DNA from: Variovorax paradoxus
Lineage (GTDB): Bacteria > Pseudomonadota > Gammaproteobacteria > Burkholderiales > Burkholderiaceae_C
Assembly: GCF_022009635.1 (NCBI RefSeq)
Contig: NZ_CP091716.1
Location: forward strand, 62,001-126,000
Reading direction: 5' to 3'
Length of the DNA stretch: 64,000 bases
A program made the position numbers and the translations under genes. The notes beneath the pieces were generated by a model, which made no database searches, had not been told where the DNA came from, and saw only the letters and a list, made by a program, of their open reading frames with translations. Numbering within the stretch: the stretch's first letter is position 1; each line of letters opens with the position of its first letter. Of this stretch, positions 10,195-18,591 are shown piece after piece.

Positions 10195-10838
10195 AGGTAA
10201 GGACTGACGTCTCGTGTCATCAGCGTGAATTTAAACAGCTCCTCGTTTACGTCGACGACCCGGTCGTAGTAGGCCGAGGGTTTCATTCAGCCCTCGTCAG
10301 TGAATTCGGTGAATGCCTTGGCGACACTCGATTGGTTTGGGATGGTGATCATGCGCATCCAGCGACCCAGGATTCGCATCTGGTTCACCGCGTTGAAACT
10401 TTGGCTGCCGCCGGAAACTTGCATAACCGCCAGAGTTTTCCCTTGGGTCGGACGGACGGCCCCGATCGACAGGGGAATCCAATCAATCTGCGTTTTCATG
10501 ATGCCCGTCATGGCTCCGTGTCGTTCTGGCGAACACCAGATCATCCCTTCGGCCCACGCTGCAAGCTTGCGCAGATCCTGGACCTTGGGGTGCGTTTCGG
10601 GCTCGCTGTCGGCCAGCGGGAGTCCAGCAGGATCGAAGATCTTGACTTCGCCTCCCATGGCCTGAAGAAGACGTGCCGCTTCGAGGATCAGAAGCCGGCT
10701 GTACGAACGCTCACGCAAGGATCCGTAGAGCAGCAGGAAAGGTGGCAGGGGTCGAGACGGGACGCGACCGCCAGTCGTCGCTCGGTACCCAGCTCTGCCG
10801 GCCGTCCGAAAGTTCCTTGAGATGAAAGGACAATGCAC
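10195..10838 (-). pseudogene. arsH: arsH, truncated and with a nonsense codon
   Basis: ArsH is an NADPH-dependent FMN reductase that oxidises trivalent organoarsenicals. The frame contains its hallmark blocks [36 protein letters not shown] and [20 protein letters not shown]. It stops at TGA (10287-10289) after FTEFTDEG, although the same frame continues MKPSAYYDRVVDVNEEL and KFTLMTRDVSPYL as in intact ArsH. At 10194 the Tn3-element end removes the remaining residues. The 5' limit is uncertain, since an arsR relic directly abuts it. Confidence 0.85.
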
Positions 10839-11007
10839 TGCGCGAAACGCCCAAACCTAGCGCCATCGTGCCCGGAGTCAAGCCTAAACGGCCGGCGACC
10901 ACCAGCGCGAGCCCCCTCCCCCATTCCGCATCCAGAAGCCCAGAAGCCTTCGGCGGGCAGGACAGCATCGACCCGCGTGACACCCGGCGGTACCTGTGCC
11001 GCTTCAT
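10790..11007 (-). pseudogene. arsR-like regulator relic
   Basis: A short frame contains [20 protein letters not shown] followed by FHLKELS, the recognition-helix region of ArsR/SmtB repressors (usual pattern LSFHLKELS). The part before it is only weakly ArsR-like and the part after it passes into the arsH frame. There is no room for a complete ~110-aa ArsR. It probably was the regulator of the adjacent arsH and has decayed by deletion. Confidence 0.55.
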
Positions 11008-11105
11008 CGATGGCGCGTAGTCCCGCAGCGCACCATCCTCGGACCGAAGCTCAGGGCAGGGGTGCTGCCCTCAGGGGGAACCCTGGTTCCTCATGCGGTG
11101 GGGAA

Positions 11106-11861
11106 TCAGCGTCCCAGCAGGGCTGAGGCGACGATGCTGACGCCGGTGGCGAGAAGCAACACACAGACGGTCCTGAGCACCGTCTCGCGTCGCCAGCGGG
11201 GGGGATAGCGTCGCAGCAGCCAAGATGTCCCCAGCACCGCAGGGGCGGCGAGCAGGATCATCTTCACCGCAACCAGGCTGAACTGTCCCGTTGCCAGGAC
11301 GACGACAATCCGCATCGCGCTCATCGTGGTCAGCGCGGCGACCAAGGTGGCCCGCAGTGCTTCCATTGGCATGGGCTGTCGGTAGAAGTGGTACACAAGC
11401 GGGGGGCCGCCGGCCGAAAACAGGCCGCCCAGCAGTCCCGAGAGCAGGCCGAAGCCGCCGAACCAGATGCCGCTGGACCGTACTGGCAGCACGTTTCCCG
11501 GCCGCAACATGGTGATCGCGCACGCGAAGATGGTCACGCCAAGCGTCACGCCCAACACGGTCATGACGTTTGCGCTCAGCCACTTTAGCAACATCACACC
11601 CGCGAGAACCCCCGGCGCGGATCCAGCCACCGCCTCGAGATAGGCAGTACGGTCGACGTGTCTCAGCGAGGTGCGCAGCATTGCCGCCGCGCCCAGCACG
11701 GCCAGCGTGGTTGCCACGTTCGCCAGGTCCGTCACGGGCGCAAGCTGGAAGAGTCCGGCGAGCCCAAGCAGTACCAGCACGAACGCGAAGCCTGTCAGCC
11801 CCTGCGCCAGGGTCGCGACCACCACGAAAGCGATGAACAGTGCGACCTGGGCGCCGCTCAT
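11106..11861 (-). CDS. TauE/SafE-family membrane permease
   Basis: This 251-aa polytopic inner-membrane protein has about eight hydrophobic segments and the family repeats GFAFVLVLLGLAGLF and FSAGGPPLVYHFY. The TauE/SafE (DUF81) family moves sulfite, sulfoacetate or organic anions; the substrate here is unknown. In this setting it could export or import an aromatic or sulfonated acid linked to the dioxygenase genes. Start MSGAQVALFIAF; the ATG overlaps by 4 bases the stop of a short 64-codon frame. Confidence 0.85.
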   Translation of the reverse strand: MSGAQVALFIAFVVVATLAQGLTGFAFVLVLLGLAGLFQLAPVTDLANVATTLAVLGAAAMLRTSLRHVDRTAYLEAVAGSAPGVLAGVMLLKWLSANVMTVLGVTLGVTIFACAITMLRPGNVLPVRSSGIWFGGFGLLSGLLGGLFSAGGPPLVYHFYRQPMPMEALRATLVAALTTMSAMRIVVVLATGQFSLVAVKMILLAAPAVLGTSWLLRRYPPRWRRETVLRTVCVLLLATGVSIVASALLGR

Positions 11862-12052
11862 GCGCCCCTCTCGCCACGAAAGTGCAATCCCTGGCGACCG
11901 GAAATGATCTGGAGTGTCCTCAGCACCTGCATGCCTTGCGAAGCCAGCGGAATGATGTGCATTCGTTGTATGTTCATGCGTTCAAAGGTGTTCACCATTC
12001 GACAGCATTCGATCTCCGGACCTATCACATGCCGAACGCTCGCGGAAGGCAT
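11858..12052 (-). other. Short open frame upstream of the TauE-like gene
   Basis: A 64-codon frame (MPSASVRHVIGPEIECCRMV to GERGA) ends in a 4-base overlap with the permease start. It could be a short coupling leader or the 3' remnant of a lost gene. I recognise no domain. Low support. Confidence 0.2.
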
Positions 12053-12089
12053 CTAGCCCTGGCTCAATGTTCAGTCGAACGGAGGCTCA

Positions 12090-12349
12090 AGTTAGCTCGG
12101 CGGCGACACCTTGGGCATTCGTCGCGTACGAACTCGCTGTGTATGCCCAACAGGAAGGCTGAACGGTTCGTGCAAACCAACCTGCGCGAGTGGGCGTACG
12201 TCCGCCCTTATGAGAGTTCAGCGAGCGCGGAGCCGCCCTGCAGCCTCTTACTGACGGCAACTGGCTTCGCCAACACTCCGTTGAGAATCGCAAGCCGCCC
12301 ATCAGAGGAGGATTCGCGCGTGAACAACGCCTTGGGATTCGACATTTAG
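12090..12349 (+). pseudogene. IS481-type transposase 3' relic
   Basis: The plus strand encodes PNRKAERFVQTNLREWAYVR followed by PYESS, the well-known NGKAERFIQT...REWAYARAYESS block near the end of IS481-family integrase-type transposases. After a frame change near 12220 it continues NWLRQHSVENRKPPIRG and RLGIRHL, matching the usual YNWHRPHSSLG.KPPISRL ending. Only the last ~80 codons survive, with frameshifts. It fills most of the gap between the dioxygenase beta-subunit gene and the permease. Positions 11862-12052 otherwise hold nothing I recognise. Confidence 0.7.
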
Positions 12350-12813
12350 AGCGGCAGATGCGTAAATGCATCGAGAACGCGTGTCTCCAGTTGCACCCGA
12401 TGGACGCTGAAGCGCCAGCCGCTCCCGACCCGGACCAGCTCGTCCAGGTAGCGGCCGACCGCGAAGAGACTGGTCTCCCCCGTGGGCAAGGTGCGAAACA
12501 CCGAGAACGCGGTTTCTCCACGCGCCTCGTCACCCGTCACGCTCACCAGCGGCGGTCCAAGAACATGCAGGCGTCTTGCTGGATCTCGCACGTGTCTCGG
12601 CACCTCCGAGATGGTCTTTTGCAACAGCGGCAGCTCCTGCTTCCACCAGGCCAGTTCCTTGCCTAGCTCGGTGCTGTAGGCGGTGACCTCGTACGTGCCG
12701 GCGGCATCGAACTGCTGGACCCATTCTGAAAGCTTCTCGGCGTTCAGAAGTGAGGCAGTGCGTTGAATGAACTGCTGGACCTCAAAGGCGTCCACTAGGT
12801 TTTCATAGCTCAC
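12346..12813 (-). CDS. Aromatic-ring-hydroxylating dioxygenase, small (beta) subunit
   Basis: This 155-aa protein is of the SnoaL/NTF2-like beta-subunit family that pairs with Rieske oxygenase alpha subunits. Motifs such as DAFEVQQFIQRTASLLN and GRYLDELVRVGSGWRFSVHR match the family. I take GTG at 12813 as start: it overlaps the alpha-subunit stop (GTGA) and has an AGGAGG ribosome site 8 bases upstream. The longer frame beginning at 12879 would overlap the alpha gene. It forms a two-subunit oxygenase with the gene just upstream. Confidence 0.88.
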   Translation of the reverse strand: MSYENLVDAFEVQQFIQRTASLLNAEKLSEWVQQFDAAGTYEVTAYSTELGKELAWWKQELPLLQKTISEVPRHVRDPARRLHVLGPPLVSVTGDEARGETAFSVFRTLPTGETSLFAVGRYLDELVRVGSGWRFSVHRVQLETRVLDAFTHLPL

Positions 12814-14015
12814 GACGTCACCTCCTGCGCGTCCCGAGCGAATGGAGCAGAGGCGCTGCGCCCCATCAATCGGCCCCACTCTTGATAATAGGCTCGAAGG
12901 TTCGCGTCGTCGGTCGGATTGAGGTCTTCTTCGCGTGCGAGGATGCTGTAGCGGACTGCGTCGGCGCGCATGGACCGGTACTGCGATTCCACCGCAATCA
13001 GGTCTTCGGGCAGGTTGCGGCCCGCCGGACCCCAGAACATGTTGTGGTGCCGCAGCCTGAGTTCCCGCGTCTCAGCGTCGTCGTCGGCGACACCGAGCCC
13101 CCGCCATTCGATCATTGTGTGCTGCTCGTCGATGGGGCTCATGCGGTCAATTCGCACCACGTTGGAACGAATATTCACCATCAGATCGGGGAAGAAGTTG
13201 ACCACCCGCATTTCGTTGTCGCGCATGCCCGGCAACGTACCGCCGGTCACGTTGGTATAGCCACCGCGCTCGTACGCGACGGCTGCCTCGCCGTCAGACC
13301 AGTAGCCACTGTGGCCATTGGGAAATAGCCTGAGCTTCATCGGGCTGCTCTTGCCCAACACCCAAGGCTGCGTGGATCGGTTGATCGTGTGCAGCATACT
13401 GTGATACCGCTCGCTGTTATTGTCCTGCCACAGCTTCCAGTTCGCCTTGACCACGGCCTTGTGAAAGTGGATGACTTGCATCGGCACAGAGCCGAGTGGA
13501 CCCTGCAAGGGTTGGAGGATATCTCCGAGATATTCCTGCAACGCAGGCGCGTCCGGATCCAGGCAGGTGAAGACGAGCCCGAGCACGGACTCGGTCCTCA
13601 CCGGAACCAGGCCGAGCGCAGCCTTGTCTAGACAGGCGCGCTCGTATCCTTCCGGCTTGGAGACCACCCGCAGGCTTCCGTCCAAGCCGTAGTTCCAGTG
13701 GTGGTAGAAGCAGGTGAACGAGCGCACGTTGCCTGACTCTGAGCGCACCACCTCCGCCGCGCGGTGCCGGCAAACGTTGAAGAAGGACCGGATGCTGCCG
13801 CTTTCGTCGCGGACCACGATGAGCGGCTTTCCCGCGACCTGCGTGGTGCGGAAGTCACCGCTGTTCGGCAGCTCGCTCTCATGGCAGACAAACTGCCACA
13901 CCTTGGAGAACAGGCGTTCCTGTTCCTCCCGGAAGATGGATGGATCGGTGAAAATCCGGTTGTCCAGATAGTGGCTGGGCGGCAATGCCGGAGGCAAGTG
14001 GCCAGGGTTCTGCAT
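12810..14015 (-). CDS. Rieske aromatic-ring-hydroxylating dioxygenase, large (alpha) subunit
   Basis: This 401-aa catalytic subunit carries the Rieske [2Fe-2S] ligands C82, H84, C102 and H105 (CRHRAAE and CFYHHWNY). The mononuclear iron ligands are H205 and H209 in SERYHSMLH, with E202 in the place of the usual bridging Asp. The block VWQFVCHESELPNSGDFRTT resembles terephthalate and salicylate 5-hydroxylase large subunits. The substrate is probably an aromatic carboxylate but cannot be named. The reductase at 15982 is the likely electron donor. Confidence 0.9.
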   Translation of the reverse strand: MQNPGHLPPALPPSHYLDNRIFTDPSIFREEQERLFSKVWQFVCHESELPNSGDFRTTQVAGKPLIVVRDESGSIRSFFNVCRHRAAEVVRSESGNVRSFTCFYHHWNYGLDGSLRVVSKPEGYERACLDKAALGLVPVRTESVLGLVFTCLDPDAPALQEYLGDILQPLQGPLGSVPMQVIHFHKAVVKANWKLWQDNNSERYHSMLHTINRSTQPWVLGKSSPMKLRLFPNGHSGYWSDGEAAVAYERGGYTNVTGGTLPGMRDNEMRVVNFFPDLMVNIRSNVVRIDRMSPIDEQHTMIEWRGLGVADDDAETRELRLRHHNMFWGPAGRNLPEDLIAVESQYRSMRADAVRYSILAREEDLNPTDDANLRAYYQEWGRLMGRSASAPFARDAQEVTS

Positions 14016-14079
14016 GGGATGTACCTGCTTGGTTCGGCGCGGAGCGCGCGCCTTGGGAAAAAATCGGTTGCCGGTAACG

Positions 14080-15045
14080 CTACTCGGCGACGAGGCTCGC
14101 CCGCTTGGCGACGCTGCCCCAAATTTCAGCTTCCCGCTTCAGGAATTTCGCAAATTCCTCCGGTGAGTTTGCAACAACGTCGAACTCATTGGCTTCCATC
14201 CTTTTCTGGACTTCGGGACTCGTGAGCGCCCGCGCGAACTGCTGCTGCATGTCGCGTACCACCGGGTCCGGCGTGCTGGCCGGAGCAAGGAAACCGATCC
14301 AGATGGTGGCACTGAAATTCGGGAAGCCTGCCTCCGCCATGGAAGGGACATTGGGAAGCGCCTTCAGCCGCTTGCTGCCGGTAACCGCGAGCGCTTTCAG
14401 CCGGCCGTCCTTGACGTATGGAATGACGTTTGCCGCCGCGAATACCCCTGCGTGGGTCACCTTGCCGAGGAGATCGGTGATGGCGGGCGCAGCCCCCTTG
14501 TAGGGGACGTGCTTGAGCTCGATGCCCGCACGGGACTTGAACAGCTCCATCGTGAGGTGCGACGCGCTGCCGGCGCCGATGGATCCGAAGTTCATATTCC
14601 CATCGGACTTCTTCGCCAGGGCCACGAACTCAGCCAAGGTGGACACTGAGACTTCAGAGTTGACCACCAACACCTGCTCGGAAGTGACACCCAGCGTGAT
14701 CGGCTTCAGATCCTTCTGCAGATCGTATTGCAGGTTCTTCGAGAGGAACGTACTGATGACGAGCGGATTGAAACCGGTGAGGATGGTGTGACCGTCACCC
14801 GGCGACTTCGCAACTAGGGTAGCGGCAATGTTGCCCGACGCGCCCGGTTTCGCATCGGCAATCACCGACTGACCGAGGGCCTGCTGCAACCCCGGGATCA
14901 CGGCACGCGCGACGAGATCAACCGTTCCCCCCGATGCCGGGACCACAATGCGCACGGGCTTGCTCGGTGTCCAGGATTGCCCGAAGGCAAGAGGAGAAGC
15001 CAGAGCGGCCGAAGCAACGCAAATCAGCGTGAATATTTTAGGCAT
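14080..15045 (-). CDS. Bug-family periplasmic receptor (tripartite tricarboxylate type)
   Basis: This 321-aa solute-binding protein has a Sec signal peptide (residues 1-22, ending LAFGQ). The Bug-family blocks PSKPVRIVVPASGGTVDLVA, LGQSVIADAKPGASGNIAA and LKALPNVPSMAEAGFPNF are present. Such receptors bind carboxylates, including aromatic ones, and feed TctAB-type transporters or sensors; no TctA/TctB gene is in the cluster. I use the ATG at 15045, where the signal peptide begins, 65 bases upstream of the oxygenase alpha gene. Confidence 0.9.
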   Translation of the reverse strand: MPKIFTLICVASAALASPLAFGQSWTPSKPVRIVVPASGGTVDLVARAVIPGLQQALGQSVIADAKPGASGNIAATLVAKSPGDGHTILTGFNPLVISTFLSKNLQYDLQKDLKPITLGVTSEQVLVVNSEVSVSTLAEFVALAKKSDGNMNFGSIGAGSASHLTMELFKSRAGIELKHVPYKGAAPAITDLLGKVTHAGVFAAANVIPYVKDGRLKALAVTGSKRLKALPNVPSMAEAGFPNFSATIWIGFLAPASTPDPVVRDMQQQFARALTSPEVQKRMEANEFDVVANSPEEFAKFLKREAEIWGSVAKRASLVAE

Positions 15046-15179
15046 TGGAGGTCCCGAGGAGGAGGAGGGCGCGGTGTGTCTCGACGGCGGCTTCAATCTT
15101 TGATACCAGCCTATTCTAGTCGTTCCCGCGGGGCCGGCGTCTTGCGGTTTTCCCTGAAAATGTCCGGAGTGTGGACAGA

Positions 15180-15962
15180 TCAGAGTCGCGTTGAGATGTC
15201 GCACGCCGCATTGGCGGTCTGGCTGCGAGAGGAGTGCAGTGCGGCGCCGCGCAGCCGCATCTCCGCCCCGAACACGCAGACTGCCGCCACCGGCTGGCCG
15301 CTTTTTGTCAGCACCGGCGAGGCGACGGCCACCGTCCCCGCCATCACTTCGGCGTGCGTCACGAGCACACCGTCCTGGAGCACGGTCTGGAGGTCACGGG
15401 CGATCAGGTCGCGTGCATGTCTACTGAGCTGACTAAGCGACTGCCGCCGCTGGTCCGGCGTCAAGTGCGCCAGTATGACCTTTCCGCCGGCACCGTTGTG
15501 CAGCGGCTCGGTATAACCCACTCCGCGGCTGAACGAGAGGGCCTGAGGGCTCTTCCGCTCGAAGACGCACATGCGATGGGTAGCGGAGACGGGCATCATG
15601 AGCGCGACGGTTTGCTGGGTGCTACGCCAAAGCTGTTCTAGCGGGCCGGCAGCCAGAGTGACCAGTGGAGGCGCAGGCGTCCACGTGCTCGCGAGCAAGC
15701 CGGTGCGGGCGCCCAGCTGGAAACGTAGCGGGTTCCCGAACGAGTAGATCAGTCCCCTGGTTTCCAGTGTTCGCAACAGTCGGTAGAGAGTGGGTCGGGA
15801 CAGCCCGGTGCGCTGCTGCAGCGCCGGAATATCGAGAACCGGCTCCTGCTGTGTGAAACTGAAGAGCACTTCGATGGCGCGTTCCACGGAACGCACCGAG
15901 CTGTCACTCAAGATCTGGCTTGTGGTGGGTTGCGACTTCGAATAGAGCTCTGCCATACACAT
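15180..15962 (-). CDS. IclR-family transcriptional regulator
   Basis: This 260-aa regulator has an N-terminal winged helix-turn-helix (VERAIEVLFSFTQQEPVLDI to GLSRPTLYRLLRTLE). The C-terminal IclR effector domain includes HNGAGGKVILAHL and AVASPVLTKSGQPVAAVCV. IclR proteins in aromatic-degradation clusters respond to the substrate or a ring-cleavage intermediate. It lies 19 bases downstream of the reductase gene and 134 bases upstream of the Bug receptor/oxygenase genes, which it probably controls. Confidence 0.9.
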   Translation of the reverse strand: MCMAELYSKSQPTTSQILSDSSVRSVERAIEVLFSFTQQEPVLDIPALQQRTGLSRPTLYRLLRTLETRGLIYSFGNPLRFQLGARTGLLASTWTPAPPLVTLAAGPLEQLWRSTQQTVALMMPVSATHRMCVFERKSPQALSFSRGVGYTEPLHNGAGGKVILAHLTPDQRRQSLSQLSRHARDLIARDLQTVLQDGVLVTHAEVMAGTVAVASPVLTKSGQPVAAVCVFGAEMRLRGAALHSSRSQTANAACDISTRL

Positions 15963-15981
15963 GCTTGCTGAGACTTACCGA

Positions 15982-16947
15982 TTAAAGATCCAGAACAAGG
16001 CAAGCTGACCTGGAGCGGGAACAGCAAGGCAGGAACTGGTCGTTCGCGGCCTGCTCCTGCGGCGTCAGGTACATGTCCCGATGGTCGGGCTCTCCTTCGA
16101 GCACGCGTGTGAGGCAGGTCCCACACACGCCTTGCTCGCAAGAGGTCGGCACCAGGATACCTGCGGCCGCAAGCGCCGAGGTCACCGAGGCATCGGCCGC
16201 AACGCGGATGGTTCGACCGGAGCTGGCTAGCTTAACCTCGAAGCTTCCGTCGGTGGCCAGCTTCTGCGGCGCGGCGCTGAAGAATTCGTAGTGAAGCTGG
16301 TCCTGCGGCCAGCCGCTGCTGCGCGCATTGGACAGCACAGCGTCCATAAAACCCTTGGGACCGCAGGTGTAGATGTGGACTCCGCGCCGTGGCGTGCGCA
16401 GCAGCGCGGGCAAGCCGAGCTTCTGCTGCTGCGGGCCGTCGTCAAGGTGCAACTGCACGTGCGCTGCATAGCCCGCCTGCTGGATGCGCTCCCGGAACGC
16501 TGTGCGTTCCACCGAACGCGAACAGTAATGCAGGGTGAAAGGCTGCTTGAGCACGTACAGCCGCTCGGCCATGCACAGCAAGGGCGTGATGCCGATGCCG
16601 CCGGCGATCAGCAAGGTCTCCTCGGCACCCGGAGTGAGTGGGAAATGGTTCCGCGGTGCGCTGATGGTGATCACATCACCTTCGCGCACGAGCTCGTGCA
16701 TCGCGCGCGATCCTCCCCTGCCCCGCGGGTCCTTGAGCACGGCAATCTGGTAGCGGTGCGACTCCTCAGGATCGTTGCACAGCGAGTACTGGCGCGTGAC
16801 ACCAGAGGGCAACAGAACGTCCACGTGCGAGCCCGCAGAGAACGGAGGCAGTGCCCTGCCGTCGGTGCTCACCAGTTCGAACAAGGCAATGTCCAGCGCA
16901 AGGGGAATCTTGCGCGCCACGCGCACTTGCAGCATTTGCGCATTCAT
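15982..16947 (-). CDS. Oxygenase reductase (phthalate dioxygenase reductase/VanB type)
   Basis: This 321-aa electron-transfer protein has an FMN domain (RQYSLCND, residues ~60-70), an NAD domain (LLIAGGIGITPLL; YTCGPKGFMDAV) and a C-terminal plant-type [2Fe-2S] domain (CEQGVCGTC with a distal LPCC). It passes electrons from NADH to Rieske oxygenases. I start at MNAQMLQVRVARKIP (ATG at 16947); the longer frame overlaps the divergent MarR gene. It is the only reductase in the cluster and may serve both oxygenases. Confidence 0.92.
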   Translation of the reverse strand: MNAQMLQVRVARKIPLALDIALFELVSTDGRALPPFSAGSHVDVLLPSGVTRQYSLCNDPEESHRYQIAVLKDPRGRGGSRAMHELVREGDVITISAPRNHFPLTPGAEETLLIAGGIGITPLLCMAERLYVLKQPFTLHYCSRSVERTAFRERIQQAGYAAHVQLHLDDGPQQQKLGLPALLRTPRRGVHIYTCGPKGFMDAVLSNARSSGWPQDQLHYEFFSAAPQKLATDGSFEVKLASSGRTIRVAADASVTSALAAAGILVPTSCEQGVCGTCLTRVLEGEPDHRDMYLTPQEQAANDQFLPCCSRSRSACLVLDL

Positions 16948-17042
16948 GGTCTCGACTTCTCCCGACTGGCAGACGAAGAAATGCTCGCGCCGCGCTGCGA
17001 ACCGGCAGCCGACGCGGCTGTCCCGATCCGTAGAATCTGCGC

Positions 17043-17504
17043 ATGCGCAACTCTCCCCGTGTGCCCCTTGAAAACAGAATCTCTTACCGCTGCCTGTCGG
17101 TGGCATCGCGCATCACACGCCATCTCGCCCCGCGGTGGAAGAGCGAGTTCGGCCTGACGGTGACCAGCTGGCGTGTCATGGCCGTCATCGGACGCTACGA
17201 GCCGCTGTCGGCGATGCAGGTCGCCGAGCGCACCAGCACCGATGCCTTCTTCGTCGGCCGGGCGATCGACAAGCTGGTCGAACAGGGATACCTCAAGAAG
17301 GGCGTGGACCCCGACGATCGCCGGCGCTTGCGACTGAGCCTCACGGCCACCGGCAGGAAAGTCCACCGGCAGGTGGAGGACATGATCAACCTGGTGGAAG
17401 CCGACCTGCTCGCCGGGATTCCCGCCGATCATCTGAGTACTTTCTTCGCCACCATGTCCCTGCTGGAAAGCCGAGCCGGCAGGCTTGGCGGCTGCGATCC
17501 GTAG
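17043..17504 (+). CDS. MarR-family transcriptional regulator
   Basis: This 153-aa protein has a winged helix-turn-helix (WRVMAVIGRYEPLSAMQVAE, RAIDKLVEQGYLKKG) and the wing DPDDRRRLRLSLTATGR typical of MarR. MarR proteins usually repress a divergent catabolic gene and release on binding an aromatic ligand. It is divergent from the reductase across 95 bases. A perfect palindrome TGCGCATGCGCA (17038-17049) covers its ATG and could be an autoregulatory operator. Confidence 0.92.
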   Translation: MRNSPRVPLENRISYRCLSVASRITRHLAPRWKSEFGLTVTSWRVMAVIGRYEPLSAMQVAERTSTDAFFVGRAIDKLVEQGYLKKGVDPDDRRRLRLSLTATGRKVHRQVEDMINLVEADLLAGIPADHLSTFFATMSLLESRAGRLGGCDP

Positions 17505-17509
17505 CCGGG

Positions 17510-18511
17510 TCACTTGTCGAGAGTGATCCCCGCCTTGCGAATCACGCCGCCCCAGCGCTTGTACTCGGCCTTCAGGTAGGTATCGAACTCCTCCGGAGTC
17601 ATCCCTCGGCTTTCCACGCCGAGTTCCTTCAACTTCTCCTGGACCTCACCCTGATTCAGGATCTGGCGCATCTCATCGGAGAGCTTGCGGCGGATCTCGA
17701 TGCCGGTACCTGCGGGTGCCAGCACCGCGAACCATGGGCCCGAGACGATTTCAGGGTGACCCGCCTCGGCGAAGGTCGGCACCTGCGGCAGCACGGTGCT
17801 GCGTCGGGCAGACGCGATGGCGATGGGCCGCAGCTGGCCGGATCGGATGCGCGGCACGAGGTTGATCGTGTCCCCGATCATCATGCCGACCCGCCCGGCC
17901 AGAACGTCCGTCAGGGCGGGAGGAAACCCCTGATAGGCAACGTGAGTGAGACCAAGCCCAGTCAGCTGGTTGATCAGTTCGCCGGTGACATGCCCGGTGG
18001 TGCCCACTCCTTGCGTGCCAAAGGTCATCTTGTCCGGGTTTGACTTGGCAAAAGCAAGCAAGTCGGAAAAATTAGCCACCGGAAACGCTTGGTTGGTCAC
18101 CAAAAGGTTCGGTGCCTCGGCCACGAGGGTGACCGGCGCGAACGCAGTTTCGGCGTTGTAAGGCAAGCGCTTCATCAGGAACGGATTGAGCACCAGTGGC
18201 CCCTGCGCCGTAAACAGGAAGGTGTGCCCGTCGGCCGCGGCCCGCGCTACCGAGTCCGCACCGACGGTTCCGCCTGCGCCGGGGCGGTTCTCCACCACGA
18301 CGTTTTGACCGAGCCGTCCTTCCAGGTGCCGGCCCATCAGACGGGCCACTACGTCGATTGAGCCGCCTGCGGCAAACGGGATCACGAAGCGGATCGGCTT
18401 GGAGGGCCATGCAGCATCCCTGGGCTGCGCCTGCGCGGCGAACGCAAAGGCGGTGGCCACTACAGCGGCAGTCAGCGCGAGGGGTCGGCGGAACTTCACG
18501 AGAACATTCAC
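17510..18511 (-). CDS. Bug-family periplasmic receptor, second copy
   Basis: This 333-aa solute-binding protein starts at a GTG (18511) with an AAAGGAG ribosome site. A signal peptide covers residues 1-29 (ends FAAQAQ). Family blocks include WPSKPIRFVIPFAAGGSIDV, GQNVVVENRPGAGGTVGAD and LPQVPTFAEAGHPEIVSGP. It probably binds a substrate for the oxygenase encoded immediately upstream (18592-19869). It differs clearly from the receptor at 14080, suggesting two ligands. It converges on marR with a 5-base gap. Confidence 0.9.
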   Translation of the reverse strand: MNVLVKFRRPLALTAAVVATAFAFAAQAQPRDAAWPSKPIRFVIPFAAGGSIDVVARLMGRHLEGRLGQNVVVENRPGAGGTVGADSVARAAADGHTFLFTAQGPLVLNPFLMKRLPYNAETAFAPVTLVAEAPNLLVTNQAFPVANFSDLLAFAKSNPDKMTFGTQGVGTTGHVTGELINQLTGLGLTHVAYQGFPPALTDVLAGRVGMMIGDTINLVPRIRSGQLRPIAIASARRSTVLPQVPTFAEAGHPEIVSGPWFAVLAPAGTGIEIRRKLSDEMRQILNQGEVQEKLKELGVESRGMTPEEFDTYLKAEYKRWGGVIRKAGITLDK

Positions 18512-18591
18512 TGGAGTCTCCTTTGGATTGGTGGTGAGGCACGGGCTCGCTTCGCTTTGGCGGCGCGCGCCGACCTCCTGCAGCGGCGCGC

